DNA from: Legionella sp.
GTDB taxonomy: Bacteria; Pseudomonadota; Gammaproteobacteria; Legionellales; Legionellaceae
Direction of reading: 5' to 3'
Assembly (NCBI GenBank): GCA_013697625.1
Contig: JACCWN010000022.1
Coordinates: 62,001 to 126,000 of the forward strand
Length of the DNA: 64,000 nt
Part shown: in pieces, positions 24,337-36,508 of the stretch
Position numbering within the stretch: the first letter of the stretch is position 1
How the letters are laid out: each line of letters starts with the position of its first letter
Translations under genes and position numbers: made by a program
Notes under the pieces: generated by a model
Databases searched by the model: none
Seen by the model: the letters and a program-made list of their open reading frames with translations, nothing else
Told to the model about the DNA's origin: nothing

Positions 24337-24626
24337 GGTAAGATCCCATCTAAAATGAGTGTTTTGAGTATTATATTTGCAGAATGTAACACAATTGTAT
24401 TGACTGGTACAATCATTACTTGACTAAATGCCCTAAAAGATAAAGTGATAAAGAGAATCAGGAGAGAGGACAGCTCAAAGTAAAATTGACATCTGCGCAT
24501 GAACTAGGCATAAACTTTAGGAGATTCTTAGCTATATATAAAATGTTAAAGTACATCGGCTTGTCAATAGTCCAAGCTTAGGACTATGATTAAGGGGTAC
24601 CTCTAACGAATTTTAAGCTGGGCTCT

Positions 24627-25385
24627 ATGAAATTACAATTTTTGGGATCAGGTGCGGCTTTCGTACCCATAACTGAAAATTATCAGTCCAATATGATACT
24701 TGAAAGCTTTTCTGGAAGAAAGTTGCTCATAGATTGTGGTACTGATGCCCGCCACTCACTTAAAGCGGCCCAGCTATCTTATAAAGATATAGACGCTATA
24801 TATATTAGTCATTTTCACGCAGACCATGTGGGTGGACTAGAATGGTTGGCCTTTAGAACCAAATTTGAGACAGACTTTAGGCCGAAGCTGTATATTCACC
24901 CGTCTATGGTGACCAACCTTTGGGAAAAGGTGCTGCGCGGAGGTTTGGAATCTCTTAGAGGTGCTAAAGCGTCCCTTGAAGACTATTTTGATGTACAAGT
25001 TATCCTAGATGGAAAATACTTTATATGGGAGTCCTTACAGTTTGAGTTGATTAAAACCACACATATTTATAATGGACCTAAGCTAATACCTAGCTATGGG
25101 CTATTTATAAAAGATAAAAATACCAATCTTTTCATTACCACTGATACCCGTTTTATTCCTGATGAATTTATGAAGTACTATCAAAGCGCCCATCTAATAT
25201 TTCATGACTGTGAGCTTAGTCAAAAGCCAAGTGGTGTACATACCCGATTTTCAGAATTGGTTTTGCTTGAACCTGATATCAAATCAAAAATATGGCTTTA
25301 TCACTATACTGCAGATGTATTACCAGATGCCCTGGCTCATGGTTTCAAAGGCTTTGTGCAACGCGGACAACAGTTTATTTTTTAG
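24627..25385 (+). CDS. Metallo-beta-lactamase fold hydrolase (RNase Z-like)
   Basis: A 252-aa MBL-fold protein beginning MKLQFLGSGAAFVP and carrying the zinc motif SHFHADHVGGLEWLAF (HxHxDH), with further ligands probably in TTDTRFIPDEF and LYHYTADVLPDA. The short N-terminus and placement of the motif resemble the RNase Z / ElaC and phosphodiesterase branch, but the tRNase Z exosite is not evident, so the substrate is unknown. Its stop overlaps by 11 nt the stop of the convergent NAD-GDH gene. Confidence 0.85.
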   Translation: MKLQFLGSGAAFVPITENYQSNMILESFSGRKLLIDCGTDARHSLKAAQLSYKDIDAIYISHFHADHVGGLEWLAFRTKFETDFRPKLYIHPSMVTNLWEKVLRGGLESLRGAKASLEDYFDVQVILDGKYFIWESLQFELIKTTHIYNGPKLIPSYGLFIKDKNTNLFITTDTRFIPDEFMKYYQSAHLIFHDCELSQKPSGVHTRFSELVLLEPDIKSKIWLYHYTADVLPDALAHGFKGFVQRGQQFIF

Positions 25386-28300
25386 AGCCATGCTCGGCAT
25401 CAATCAAAATAGACAATTCCCAAAGTGCTATAAAAAATTTGATATAATCAATGTTCGAGCTATCCATCAGCATTTCAATCAATTGTTCCCAACGCAGTTG
25501 AACAAAGGGATTTGCAGTGAACCACCCATTGATAAGTTTTTCAATATCAAGCGTCTTATGATCTTGTTTTAAAATTAAAATGGTCAAACTTCGCTGTAAA
25601 TTATCCAGTTGAGCACGTAAAGACAACCTTGAAAGGCTGTTCCAATGGCCCTCACGTGAATCCTTGGCAATTTGATCCCTAAACCATACCAAATGGAATC
25701 GCCGTCCTAAAGCGAAATATAATTTTGCAGTTAGCACCAATTCAAATGAATGTTGTGTTGCAACTTCGGTTATATTTAAAATCGTATATAACACCCGCGT
25801 TAGGGCTATTTTATTGGCAGCTTTCTTGGGTAGGCCTAAATTTATAAACTGCACAAACACAGTGTCGTAATACTCTTTGGTAACCCCAGCCATCAAATCA
25901 GGAACCAGGGGTTCAAGTTTGTTTAAAGCTTGAGTATAATGTGCAATGCTTCCAGCGATGTCCTGGTCAAAGCGTTTGTTGCGCAAAAACCAACGTGTTG
26001 CTAAATTCATTAATTGCCTAACATAGTGAAGCAGTTCATATTGCGTATTCAAAGGTACTTTTTGAGTAAGTGAATCAATCAATAGATGCAGGTAATCCAT
26101 CTGAAAAGATTTTGAAGCAATAGTATAAGCTCTTGCAATATCCGCAATGGATTGACCAGTTTCTATACTCATGCGGTACATGAAGGTAATTCCAAGCCTA
26201 TTTACAATCTGATTGCTCAATTGGGTTGCTATGATTTCACGACGCAAGGGGTGCTGTTGCATGGATTGAAGGTAATTTTTTTTCAATTCTTCTGGAAATC
26301 CTGTTTCAAGCATTGAGTTTAAATATGAGTCATCAGGCAGGGTGGATTTTAATAATTCGTTGGTAATATATATTTTTGTATAGGACATGATGATGGCCAA
26401 CTCAGGACGGGTCAGACCTTTTTCTGCGGTCTTACGTTCTAATAATTTCTTATCATCAGGAAGGCTTTCAGCGGCGCGGTCCAGATTGGCAGAGCCCTCT
26501 AATGCTTTAAGATAAGCCTGGTATAAGCCACTATATTCTAGTGCGCTTGAAACGGAAAAACCCAAAGTCAGCGCTTGGTTATAATTGTCTTTTAATACAA
26601 GATCGGCAACTTGTTGAGTCATTTTTTTTAACAACTGATTGCGCTTGGACCTTGTAAGTTCACCTTTGAGCATTTTTTTGTTCAGCATGATCTTGATATT
26701 TACCTCATGGTCAGAGCAATTGACCCCAGCTGAATTATCAATAGAATCCGTATTAATACGCCCACCGCTCAGTGCATACTCCACTCGACCCATTTGGGTA
26801 AACCCAAGATTACCGCCTTCGCCTACCATCTTACAGCTCAATTCATTGGCATTGATTCGACAAAACTCATTGATCTTATCCCCTATATCAGCACGTGATT
26901 CTGTCGAGGCTTTGACATAGGTACCTATACCGCCATTAAATAATAAATCAACAGGTGCCTTTAATATTGCCTGCACCAATTCATTTGGGGATAAGATATC
27001 TTTGGTAATGGCCAAAGCCTTTTTTGCATCAGAACTGAGTTTAATGGATTTTGCAGATCGGCTATAAATCCCACCCCCCTCAGAAATACAAGCTGGGTTG
27101 TAGTCTGCCCAAGAAGAGGCAGGTAAATTAAACAGGCGTACGCGCTCTTCGAAAGCCTTTGCAGATGAGGGATTTGGGTCAATAAAAATGTGGCGATGAT
27201 CAAATGCTGCAATCAGCAGTGCATGTTCTGTATATATCAAACCATTGCCGAATACATCCCCACTCATATCCCCAATACCCGCCACGGTGAAATCGCATGC
27301 TTCACAATCAATGTCTAGTTCACGAAAATGTTGTTTGATGGACTCCCATGTTCCACGAGCTGTAATGCCCATTTTTTTATGGTCATATCCTACAGAGCCA
27401 CCTGAAGCAAAGGCGTCTCCAAGCCAGAAGTTGTATTGTTGAGATAATCCATTTGCAAGGTCAGAAAAAGTTGCAGTGCCCTTATCCGCTGCCACCACAA
27501 GATATGGATCAGGATCATCATAACAAACTGTATTTTTAGGAGCGATGATTTGGTCATCCACAAGATTGTCTGTAAGGTCAAGTAAACCCTGAATGAATAG
27601 CTTATAACAATCAATAACTTCTTGTTTAATTGAGGCGCTGTTACTTATTTTTTTTAGAATAAAGCCCCCCTTGGCTCCAGATGGAACTATCACAGAATTT
27701 TTAACTTTTTGTGCTTTCATTAGATCTAAGATCTCAACTCGATAATCCTCAGTTCTTTCAGACCAGCGAATCCCGCCACGAGCCACCTTGCTGCTCCTTA
27801 AATGAATGCCCTCAAAACGAGGTGCGTACACAAAAATTTCATATAAGGGTTGACCGGGGGGCAAATCAGGAAGTATGGCTGTGTGTATTTTAATAGACAG
27901 ATAGTCTTTTGCATTGCCTTCTGAGGTTCTTTGAAAATAATTGGTTCGCAAAGTTGCTTTGATTAATATCAAAAAAAATCGAAAAATGTGGTCTTCATCC
28001 AAGTTACTCATACCATCAATATCGAGTTGAATGGAATGCTCTAAAATGTCCACTTTTTTCTTTTTCCTTGTAGGCTTATGATTTAAATCAAACTTCATAT
28101 AAAATAAATCAACCAATTTTTTTACTACCTCAGCATGTCCATAAAGGGTATTTTCAATAAAGGCTTGGCTATAACGAATGCCTATTTGCTGCATGTATTT
28201 GCTATAAGCACGAATAATGACAATCTCAGACCAAGACAAACCTGCGCTTAATACCAACTTATTCAAGCCATCGTTTTCGCAAGCGCCCTTGCTGATATGG

Positions 28301-28743
28301 ATTAAAGCATCATTAAAAAGGCCTTTAAATGCCTTGAAATTTTCTTGATTCTTTTGAGCGCAGGTTACATTGAACTCACTTATCCAATAAATCTTATGTT
28401 TGTCTATAGTTATTTTATAAGCCTGTTCTGTATAGGTACGTAAACCCATGTTTTCCAATGTAGGTAAAATATCTGACAAAGGCATGTGATCACCCAAACT
28501 ATACAATTTTACATTGTAAGGGTATTCCTTAGATGTATGCGCAAACACATCAGTGATCAGTGGATTTTGAGTCGATAATTGTCTAATGTGTTTAAAATCC
28601 TGAATAGCCTCGGTAAGTGACTGTTGCTCGGTATAACTTGTTGTTAAAGCTGTGACGTACTTTTCAGCAAACCCAATGTCCTGTTTGCTATTGGCATCTT
28701 TTAGTATTCGTTGTTCAAACAAAGCTTTCCATGAGTGGGCCAT
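25375..28743 (-). CDS. NAD-dependent glutamate dehydrogenase (GDH-180 family), short form lacking the N-terminal region
   Basis: Deaminates glutamate to 2-oxoglutarate with NAD, feeding amino-acid carbon into the TCA cycle. The catalytic core is intact: IHLRSSKVARGGIRWSERTE, VPSGAKGGFILKK with the catalytic Lys, VAGIGDMSGDVFGNGLI, FNGGIGTYVKAS and GEGGNLGFTQMGR. Length is 1122 aa against about 1600 for family members. The protein starts at the equivalent of about residue 470, so the N-terminal ACT-like regulatory part is missing. The 153 nt upstream to gyrB cannot hold it. The frame has no internal break. Confidence 0.93.
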   Translation of the reverse strand: MAHSWKALFEQRILKDANSKQDIGFAEKYVTALTTSYTEQQSLTEAIQDFKHIRQLSTQNPLITDVFAHTSKEYPYNVKLYSLGDHMPLSDILPTLENMGLRTYTEQAYKITIDKHKIYWISEFNVTCAQKNQENFKAFKGLFNDALIHISKGACENDGLNKLVLSAGLSWSEIVIIRAYSKYMQQIGIRYSQAFIENTLYGHAEVVKKLVDLFYMKFDLNHKPTRKKKKVDILEHSIQLDIDGMSNLDEDHIFRFFLILIKATLRTNYFQRTSEGNAKDYLSIKIHTAILPDLPPGQPLYEIFVYAPRFEGIHLRSSKVARGGIRWSERTEDYRVEILDLMKAQKVKNSVIVPSGAKGGFILKKISNSASIKQEVIDCYKLFIQGLLDLTDNLVDDQIIAPKNTVCYDDPDPYLVVAADKGTATFSDLANGLSQQYNFWLGDAFASGGSVGYDHKKMGITARGTWESIKQHFRELDIDCEACDFTVAGIGDMSGDVFGNGLIYTEHALLIAAFDHRHIFIDPNPSSAKAFEERVRLFNLPASSWADYNPACISEGGGIYSRSAKSIKLSSDAKKALAITKDILSPNELVQAILKAPVDLLFNGGIGTYVKASTESRADIGDKINEFCRINANELSCKMVGEGGNLGFTQMGRVEYALSGGRINTDSIDNSAGVNCSDHEVNIKIMLNKKMLKGELTRSKRNQLLKKMTQQVADLVLKDNYNQALTLGFSVSSALEYSGLYQAYLKALEGSANLDRAAESLPDDKKLLERKTAEKGLTRPELAIIMSYTKIYITNELLKSTLPDDSYLNSMLETGFPEELKKNYLQSMQQHPLRREIIATQLSNQIVNRLGITFMYRMSIETGQSIADIARAYTIASKSFQMDYLHLLIDSLTQKVPLNTQYELLHYVRQLMNLATRWFLRNKRFDQDIAGSIAHYTQALNKLEPLVPDLMAGVTKEYYDTVFVQFINLGLPKKAANKIALTRVLYTILNITEVATQHSFELVLTAKLYFALGRRFHLVWFRDQIAKDSREGHWNSLSRLSLRAQLDNLQRSLTILILKQDHKTLDIEKLINGWFTANPFVQLRWEQLIEMLMDSSNIDYIKFFIALWELSILIDAEHGSKK

Positions 28744-28845
28744 AATTATATTCTCACAAACTCTGGTTTAACTAATTATAGGTAAGTATAGACCACAGTT
28801 GCTACCCCTTCCGAACTGGAGAGTTTTGAGTATAAGTTGATATAA

Positions 28846-31945
<3,100 letters not shown>

Positions 31946-32021
31946 CCTAGTTACATTCGTAAGCAAGGGTCTGTTGACATTTCATTTTTGAGGATAACCA
32001 CGGGGGTGCTTACACCCCGCC

Positions 32022-32047
32022 AAGCAGTTATCTGGGCTGCTTTTTTT
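32022..32047 (+). terminator. Rho-independent terminator after coq7
   Basis: AAGCAG / CTGCTT stem (32022-32027 and 32037-32042) with a 9-nt loop, running into seven T residues (32041-32047). A second GC-rich hairpin, GGGGTG-CTTA-CACCCC (about 32003-32016), lies just before it. Confidence 0.65.
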
Positions 32048-32095
32048 AACTTCATCGCTTTATTAAGTATGACACCTTGAATAAATAATTTACAC

Positions 32096-32123
32096 TAGAC
32101 ATTTCTAAATTTAAAAGTATAAT
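32096..32123 (+). promoter_or_regulatory. Probable sigma70 promoter of the 191-aa membrane protein gene
   Basis: TAGACA (32096-32101, 5/6 to consensus), 16-nt spacer, then a perfect TATAAT (32118-32123). It leaves a leader of roughly 110 nt before the ATG at 32243, in which TTACAG / CTGTAA could form a weak hairpin. Confidence 0.45.
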
Positions 32124-32242
32124 ATCCAAACAATGTGCCGAATGAGTGTCTTTATGGAAGTTTAAATGTTCATTACAGCCTAAATTGAAACTGTAATTAA
32201 TTTCAAACATGAATTGAACAATGTTTTTCCTTGGAGAATTTT

Positions 32243-32818
32243 ATGCAAGATTTTGAAACAGCAATCCTATCATTGGAGACGCGCTTAGATAATGATTATA
32301 TACGTAAGCATCTTTCCCGTGAGAAGCTGTTGATGATGCGAAAATCATTGGGCACTCTAAAATTTGCTATACGCGATATGGATTTTGAAAAAATCAATTC
32401 GGTTTACCAAGCTTTGTATATCCAGTGCCAATATACTCCTGCCTTGAAATCAAAATGGACTATTTTAGGGAATGCACTAGGGATTTTTATAGGATTAAGT
32501 ACACTGACCTTACTAACTATTATGACCGCAGGGACTACCACCCCTTTATGGCTTTGGTTAACAGTGATATCCTCCTCTGGAACACTTGGATCTGTGTTTG
32601 GATATAAAATAGCTGCGTTTAAAACAAAATGTGACATAGACACTGTTTTTTATAAATCGTTTGAATATTTAAGTGATACGGGGCAAATAGAGCTTGCCTT
32701 AAAGCTTATTACAACTCTGCCTCGGAGCCACAGATTATTTTCAGGAACCCTGAAAATTAAAACAAAAAATCTAGAAGCACTTGAATTAGACAATTATTCG
32801 TCTTGCATTACAGTTTGA
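32243..32818 (+). CDS. Hypothetical two-TM protein (191 aa)
   Basis: Not recognised. A charged helical N-terminus (residues 1-70, SREKLLMMRKSLGTLKFA) precedes two closely spaced transmembrane helices (about 75-97 and 102-123, with ALGIFIGLSTLTLLTIM and TVISSSGTLGSVFGYKI), then a soluble helical tail ending SSCITV. The ATG at 32243 is preceded by TTGGAGAA. The helix-hairpin-helix layout recalls the hydrophobic part of the 426/402-aa family in this window, but I see no residue-level match, so I do not group them. It has its own promoter and stands alone. Confidence 0.7.
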   Translation: MQDFETAILSLETRLDNDYIRKHLSREKLLMMRKSLGTLKFAIRDMDFEKINSVYQALYIQCQYTPALKSKWTILGNALGIFIGLSTLTLLTIMTAGTTTPLWLWLTVISSSGTLGSVFGYKIAAFKTKCDIDTVFYKSFEYLSDTGQIELALKLITTLPRSHRLFSGTLKIKTKNLEALELDNYSSCITV

Positions 32819-32875
32819 CCTCCCAAAAACTCATAATTCAGGCTGAATTTGCACGCCCCGTTTAAAGATTTTTTG

Positions 32876-34171
32876 TTAGATTAGATTTCTTCTTTTTATA
32901 AACCAAGTCACCAGACATATACTAATTATAAATAAGACTGCTGGGATGATATTACCTAAGGGCAAAAATGAGATTGCAGTTAGGTTTAAAATAATCGCAA
33001 GACAAGGTATGAAGAGCGGTATCTTAAATGTATTTATAGAAATATTCTTTTTCTTTTCTTCCAATTTAATCTTTATCAATGAAGCACTGCTCAAACAAAA
33101 TATCAACAAAACCATTGTACTGGTGGAACTTGCAAGTTCAGTCAAAGTACTGGTTATATTTAATCCAAAAACCAGGGGTAATATGACCAATATTGCCATA
33201 TAAGGGGTATGAAATTTTTTGTGTGTTTTTTGTAAAAAGTTAGGCATCAGTTTGGCTTTGGACATACCGTAAAGTAACCGAGAAGAGGTAATATAATTTA
33301 ATAAGGTTGTATTAGAGACCGCAAAAATGGCAATAATTAAAAACAAATAACCAGGAAAAGCCGGATGTGCTTTGCTCATCACTTCTAATAATGGGGCATC
33401 TGATTGACTTAAGACACTGCCTGGAATGATGGCTGTGGCGACCCAACTCACACTAAGATATAACAGTCCGGCAGCACCTATAGATGCTAGAATTGCCCGA
33501 GGCAGATTTTTTGTTGGCTGCTTTACTTCCTCAGCAACATTGGCTAAATCTTCAAATCCAGTAAATGCAAAAAAAGCCAAGGCAGCACCACGAAATACTT
33601 CGATGAATCCAGGGCTTGTTCGCATGATTATTTCACTATGGGTTGTTGCCAAATACCAAATACCAAAAAACAATACCATCAGAAGTCCGCTAACCTCAAT
33701 CAGTGTACTTATCATATTGGCAAGGGAGGATTGTTTTATCCCACGTAGGTTGATCAACATCAAAATTAGTAAAAAACAAGCAACACCGAGCCACCTTGGA
33801 CCCTGAAATCCAATGGCTATAAGGTAACCAACAAAGGCATGTGAAACCGTAGACATAGAAAGTAGGGTTGCACAAAAAAGTAAAAGGCCGGCAATTATAG
33901 ACAACCACTTTTTACCAAAAGCTTCTTGGACATAAATTGAAACCCCACCACTTCTAGGGTAGCGACTACTCAGTTCGCTGTAAGTCAGTGCAGTTAAAAA
34001 TACAATACTCATTGCAATGGCAAAAGAAAGCCAGGTTAATTCACCGGCATGCCCTGAAATTTTACCAATGATGGTATAAATTCCTGCACCAAGAATATCT
34101 CCAACACCATATACAATCAAAGCACCTAAACCAAGGGCCCTTATTAATCCTGTGGGTGATTTGCTTTCCAT
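32876..34171 (-). CDS. APC-family amino acid permease
   Basis: Inner-membrane amino acid/polyamine transporter, 431 aa with about 12 transmembrane helices. The first helix has the APC substrate motif GVGDILGAGIYTIIG, and helix 6 has AFFAFTGFEDLANVAEEVKQP, the conserved signature around the substrate site. The specific substrate cannot be read from the sequence. The gene stands alone, divergent from the DUF2235 gene. Intracellular Legionellales depend on host amino acids and often have many such carriers. Confidence 0.92.
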   Translation of the reverse strand: MESKSPTGLIRALGLGALIVYGVGDILGAGIYTIIGKISGHAGELTWLSFAIAMSIVFLTALTYSELSSRYPRSGGVSIYVQEAFGKKWLSIIAGLLLFCATLLSMSTVSHAFVGYLIAIGFQGPRWLGVACFLLILMLINLRGIKQSSLANMISTLIEVSGLLMVLFFGIWYLATTHSEIIMRTSPGFIEVFRGAALAFFAFTGFEDLANVAEEVKQPTKNLPRAILASIGAAGLLYLSVSWVATAIIPGSVLSQSDAPLLEVMSKAHPAFPGYLFLIIAIFAVSNTTLLNYITSSRLLYGMSKAKLMPNFLQKTHKKFHTPYMAILVILPLVFGLNITSTLTELASSTSTMVLLIFCLSSASLIKIKLEEKKKNISINTFKIPLFIPCLAIILNLTAISFLPLGNIIPAVLFIISICLVTWFIKRRNLI

Positions 34172-34257
34172 TCCCTTGCCTTTTTGATAAATGGATAATT
34201 AGTCGCTGGCACAAAACTCATGTTACCTCTTAGTTCAAGGGCCCGCGGCTTTTCTAA

Positions 34258-34430
34258 GACCACTGCCTTTAAGTTAAGGATTTACCCCCATACCCTTCGG
34301 GCTGAGGAGAGGCGGCAGCCTCGTCTCAAAGCCCTTGGTGCATAGGCTTCGAGCCGGCGCAAACACCTCCTCAGCCTGAAGGGTATGGGTAAATTTAACC
34401 ATATAAATCCTGAACTTAATGGCAGTGGAC
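34258..34430. repeat. 173-bp imperfect palindrome (MITE-like), family C
   Basis: The left arm begins GACCACTGCCTTTAAGTTAA and reads through CCCATACCCTTCGGGCTGAG; the right arm is its complement, CTCAGCCTGAAGGGTATGGG through CTTAATGGCAGTGGAC, with a 12-nt insertion in the right arm and scattered mismatches. The centre is GC-rich. Terminal inverted repeats with no coding capacity and a degenerate half-copy at 7995-8065 suggest a miniature mobile element. Confidence 0.75.
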
Positions 34431-34435
34431 CTCGT

Positions 34436-34456
34436 GGGTAAAATCAATTAGGCGCC
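34436..34456. repeat. Short dispersed repeat, inverted copy
   Basis: GGGTAAAATCAATTAGGCGC is the reverse complement of the GGCGCCTAATTGATTTTACC motif also seen at 20102-20120 and, shorter, at 9127-9146. It abuts the family C palindrome. Confidence 0.55.
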
Positions 34457-34746
34457 AACTCTAATCAGCTAGCTAAAGCTTGCGGCTTGAAAAATTACTT
34501 ATATTCATGATACTTTGTTGATGATACAAAATCAAAAACTCTCATAAATTTAGGGCCTCTCAACCCTTGATTCATCGTCGACCATGAGGGATCAAATGTC
34601 AACAAGGCTAGTTCTCAAGGCTTCAGAACCATTCACGACAGCGTCAATCATTAAAAATTTTTGGGATAAACTGACTCTAAGGATTTACAAACATTAAGCA
34701 AGACTCGCGGTGTATGTCAGGTACAACTTACTTAAAAGGATTAGGG

Positions 34747-35814
34747 ATGATCAAACGTATAATACTCTGTGGCGATGGCACCTGGAATGAACCAAATCAA
34801 ACAGATCAAAAAATTGCAAGTCCCACCAATGTAGTCAAAATAGCTACCTCAGTCTCCCCTTTTGATACAAGAGGCAGAGCACAACTGGTTTGTTATCATG
34901 CAGGAGTCGGTGTAGAAAAAGGATATTTTAATAAAGTCACTGGTGGTGTTTTAGGCACAGGGATATCGAGAAATATTCAAGACCTCTACCTTTTTTTAGT
35001 TTTAAATTATACTCCAGGAGATGAGGTGTTTCTGTTTGGATTCAGCCGAGGTTCCTATACAGTACGAAGCCTGGCAGGTCTTATCAGAAACTGTGGAATT
35101 CTCAAAGATACAAACGTGAATAAATTTCAAGAAGCTTATCAATTGTATCGATCTCGAACAGATAACAGCCACCCCAATGCAATAGGTTCAATAACTTTTC
35201 GTGAGAAATATTCATGGCCAGACTTTAACATTAAATTTATAGGTGTATGGGATACAGTGGGTGCATTAGGTATTCCTATTCCCTATATAGGCAAGAAATT
35301 CTGGGAATTTCATGATGTGGAACTCAACAGTTATGTGGATTATGCCTATCAAGCGCTAGCAATCGATGAACACCGCAAATACTTTGCACCCTGCATTTGG
35401 ACAAAGCAAGCAAATTCCCCTACAAGTCAAATCCTTGAACAAGCATGGTTTCCCGGTTCCCACTGCAATGTGGGTGGTGGTTATAAAGATACTGGGCTTT
35501 CTGACTGTGCCTTAGATTGGATCTGGCAAAAAGCAGTTGGTTGTGGGCTTGCAATGGATGAACAGAGAAATGTATCACCAAATCCTGCTGGAATTCTGCG
35601 TCTTTCTGTAAAAATGGGGTATAGATTATTGGGTGTTCATATGAGAGCCATTGGTACAAAATTACCACATAGCTATGAACAGTTAAGTGATGCCGCACTA
35701 CAACGTAAGTCATTAATACCAGATTATGAACCTAAAAATATGCTTGAATTCATGCACAAAAATACATATACATATCTTCACAAGGATAAAGAAAAATCTA
35801 TGGAACTTTCATGA
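34747..35814 (+). CDS. DUF2235 alpha/beta hydrolase (Tle1-like phospholipase fold)
   Basis: DUF2235 proteins are serine hydrolases; members include type VI secretion phospholipases (Tle1) and fungal enzymes. Diagnostic features are IILCGDGTWNEPNQ, the nucleophile elbow FLFGFSRGSYTVRSLAGLI (Ser about 100), FIGVWDTVGALGIPI, LAIDEHRKYFAPCIW and the His block AWFPGSHCNVGGGYKDTGLS. The 355-aa protein is only the catalytic domain. I prefer the ATG at 34747 (AAGGA 6 nt upstream and MIKRIILCGDGTW as in homologues) to the ATG at 34714. No T6SS gene is nearby. The C-terminus is charged (KDKEKSMELS), so translocation by Dot/Icm is conceivable but unproven. Confidence 0.9.
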   Translation: MIKRIILCGDGTWNEPNQTDQKIASPTNVVKIATSVSPFDTRGRAQLVCYHAGVGVEKGYFNKVTGGVLGTGISRNIQDLYLFLVLNYTPGDEVFLFGFSRGSYTVRSLAGLIRNCGILKDTNVNKFQEAYQLYRSRTDNSHPNAIGSITFREKYSWPDFNIKFIGVWDTVGALGIPIPYIGKKFWEFHDVELNSYVDYAYQALAIDEHRKYFAPCIWTKQANSPTSQILEQAWFPGSHCNVGGGYKDTGLSDCALDWIWQKAVGCGLAMDEQRNVSPNPAGILRLSVKMGYRLLGVHMRAIGTKLPHSYEQLSDAALQRKSLIPDYEPKNMLEFMHKNTYTYLHKDKEKSMELS

Positions 35815-36005
35815 AATTATCTTTGTATTGGAGAAGGGGATAATCCGATTTATTAGGACTTTGGTATGTGGCTTGGGTAGAGATTAAGGATTGGGGTAAG
35901 CTTAATCATGAAATCCTTAACTTAAACTTAAGACCCAGTGAGTTGGGGATGAGGTGTTTAATCTTCCTTCACGCCCAACTCTACATGAGGCTGCTAAAAT
36001 TAAAA

Positions 36006-36500
36006 TTAGTCTACCTCTTTAATCTCTAGAATACTCACTTCTTCCAGAGGTACATCGCCATGGCCCAGGCGCTGACCCGTTTTAACTTTTGCTATGGCAT
36101 TGACTACATCCATACCTTCAACCACCTCAGCAAAAACGCAGTAACCAAATCCTTGGGCATGATCACCACTGAAGTTAAGAAAACCATTATCTGCAACATT
36201 GATAAAAAACTGAGAAGTCGCAGAATGTGGGTCCATTGTTCGCGCCATGGCCACTGTTCCTACTTTATTAGGCATTGCACTTTTTGCTTCGTTTTTGATG
36301 GCAGCATCCGTTGATTTTTGCTCCATATTCGAAGTTAAACCACCACCTTGGATCATGAATTTATCAATAACCCGATGAAAAATCGTATCATTGTAAAAGC
36401 CTTTGCGTACATACTCTAAAAAATTCGCAACGGTGCCTGGTGTGTTTTCAGTGTCCAATTTTAAATGGATGTCACCTTTTGATGTGCTTATTACAACCAT
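36006..36500 (-). CDS. ppiB: Cyclophilin-type peptidyl-prolyl cis-trans isomerase (PpiB-like)
   Basis: Cytoplasmic prolyl isomerase that speeds protein folding. The 164 aa lack a signal peptide, so this is the PpiB rather than PpiA form. Active-site blocks are [36 protein letters not shown] and [15 protein letters not shown]. It begins 8 nt after the stop of tgt on the same strand, making a two-gene unit. Nothing is unusual in the sequence. Confidence 0.96.
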   Translation of the reverse strand: MVVISTSKGDIHLKLDTENTPGTVANFLEYVRKGFYNDTIFHRVIDKFMIQGGGLTSNMEQKSTDAAIKNEAKSAMPNKVGTVAMARTMDPHSATSQFFINVADNGFLNFSGDHAQGFGYCVFAEVVEGMDVVNAIAKVKTGQRLGHGDVPLEEVSILEIKEVD

Positions 36501-36508
36501 GTTATCTC

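Larger units (their letters stand above)
34172..34746. other. Intergenic region between divergent genes, holding a palindromic element
   Basis: About 575 bases between the permease and DUF2235 genes. It contains the 173-bp element at 34258-34430 and the short repeat at 34436-34456. From 34457 to 34746 I see no gene or repeat; the promoter of the DUF2235 gene should lie here. Confidence 0.5.

Noticed and set aside
24279-24500. 73-aa hydrophobic frame upstream of the 426-aa gene
   Set aside because: It overlaps the start of that gene and covers its probable promoter, with no ribosome binding site.
32243-32818. Membership of the 191-aa two-TM protein in the 426/402-aa family
   Set aside because: Only the general hairpin layout is shared; none of the EIH, NRF or DIRxAI blocks is present.
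34457-34746. Hidden small gene before the DUF2235 gene
   Set aside because: No frame with a start, ribosome binding site and protein-like composition was found on either strand.
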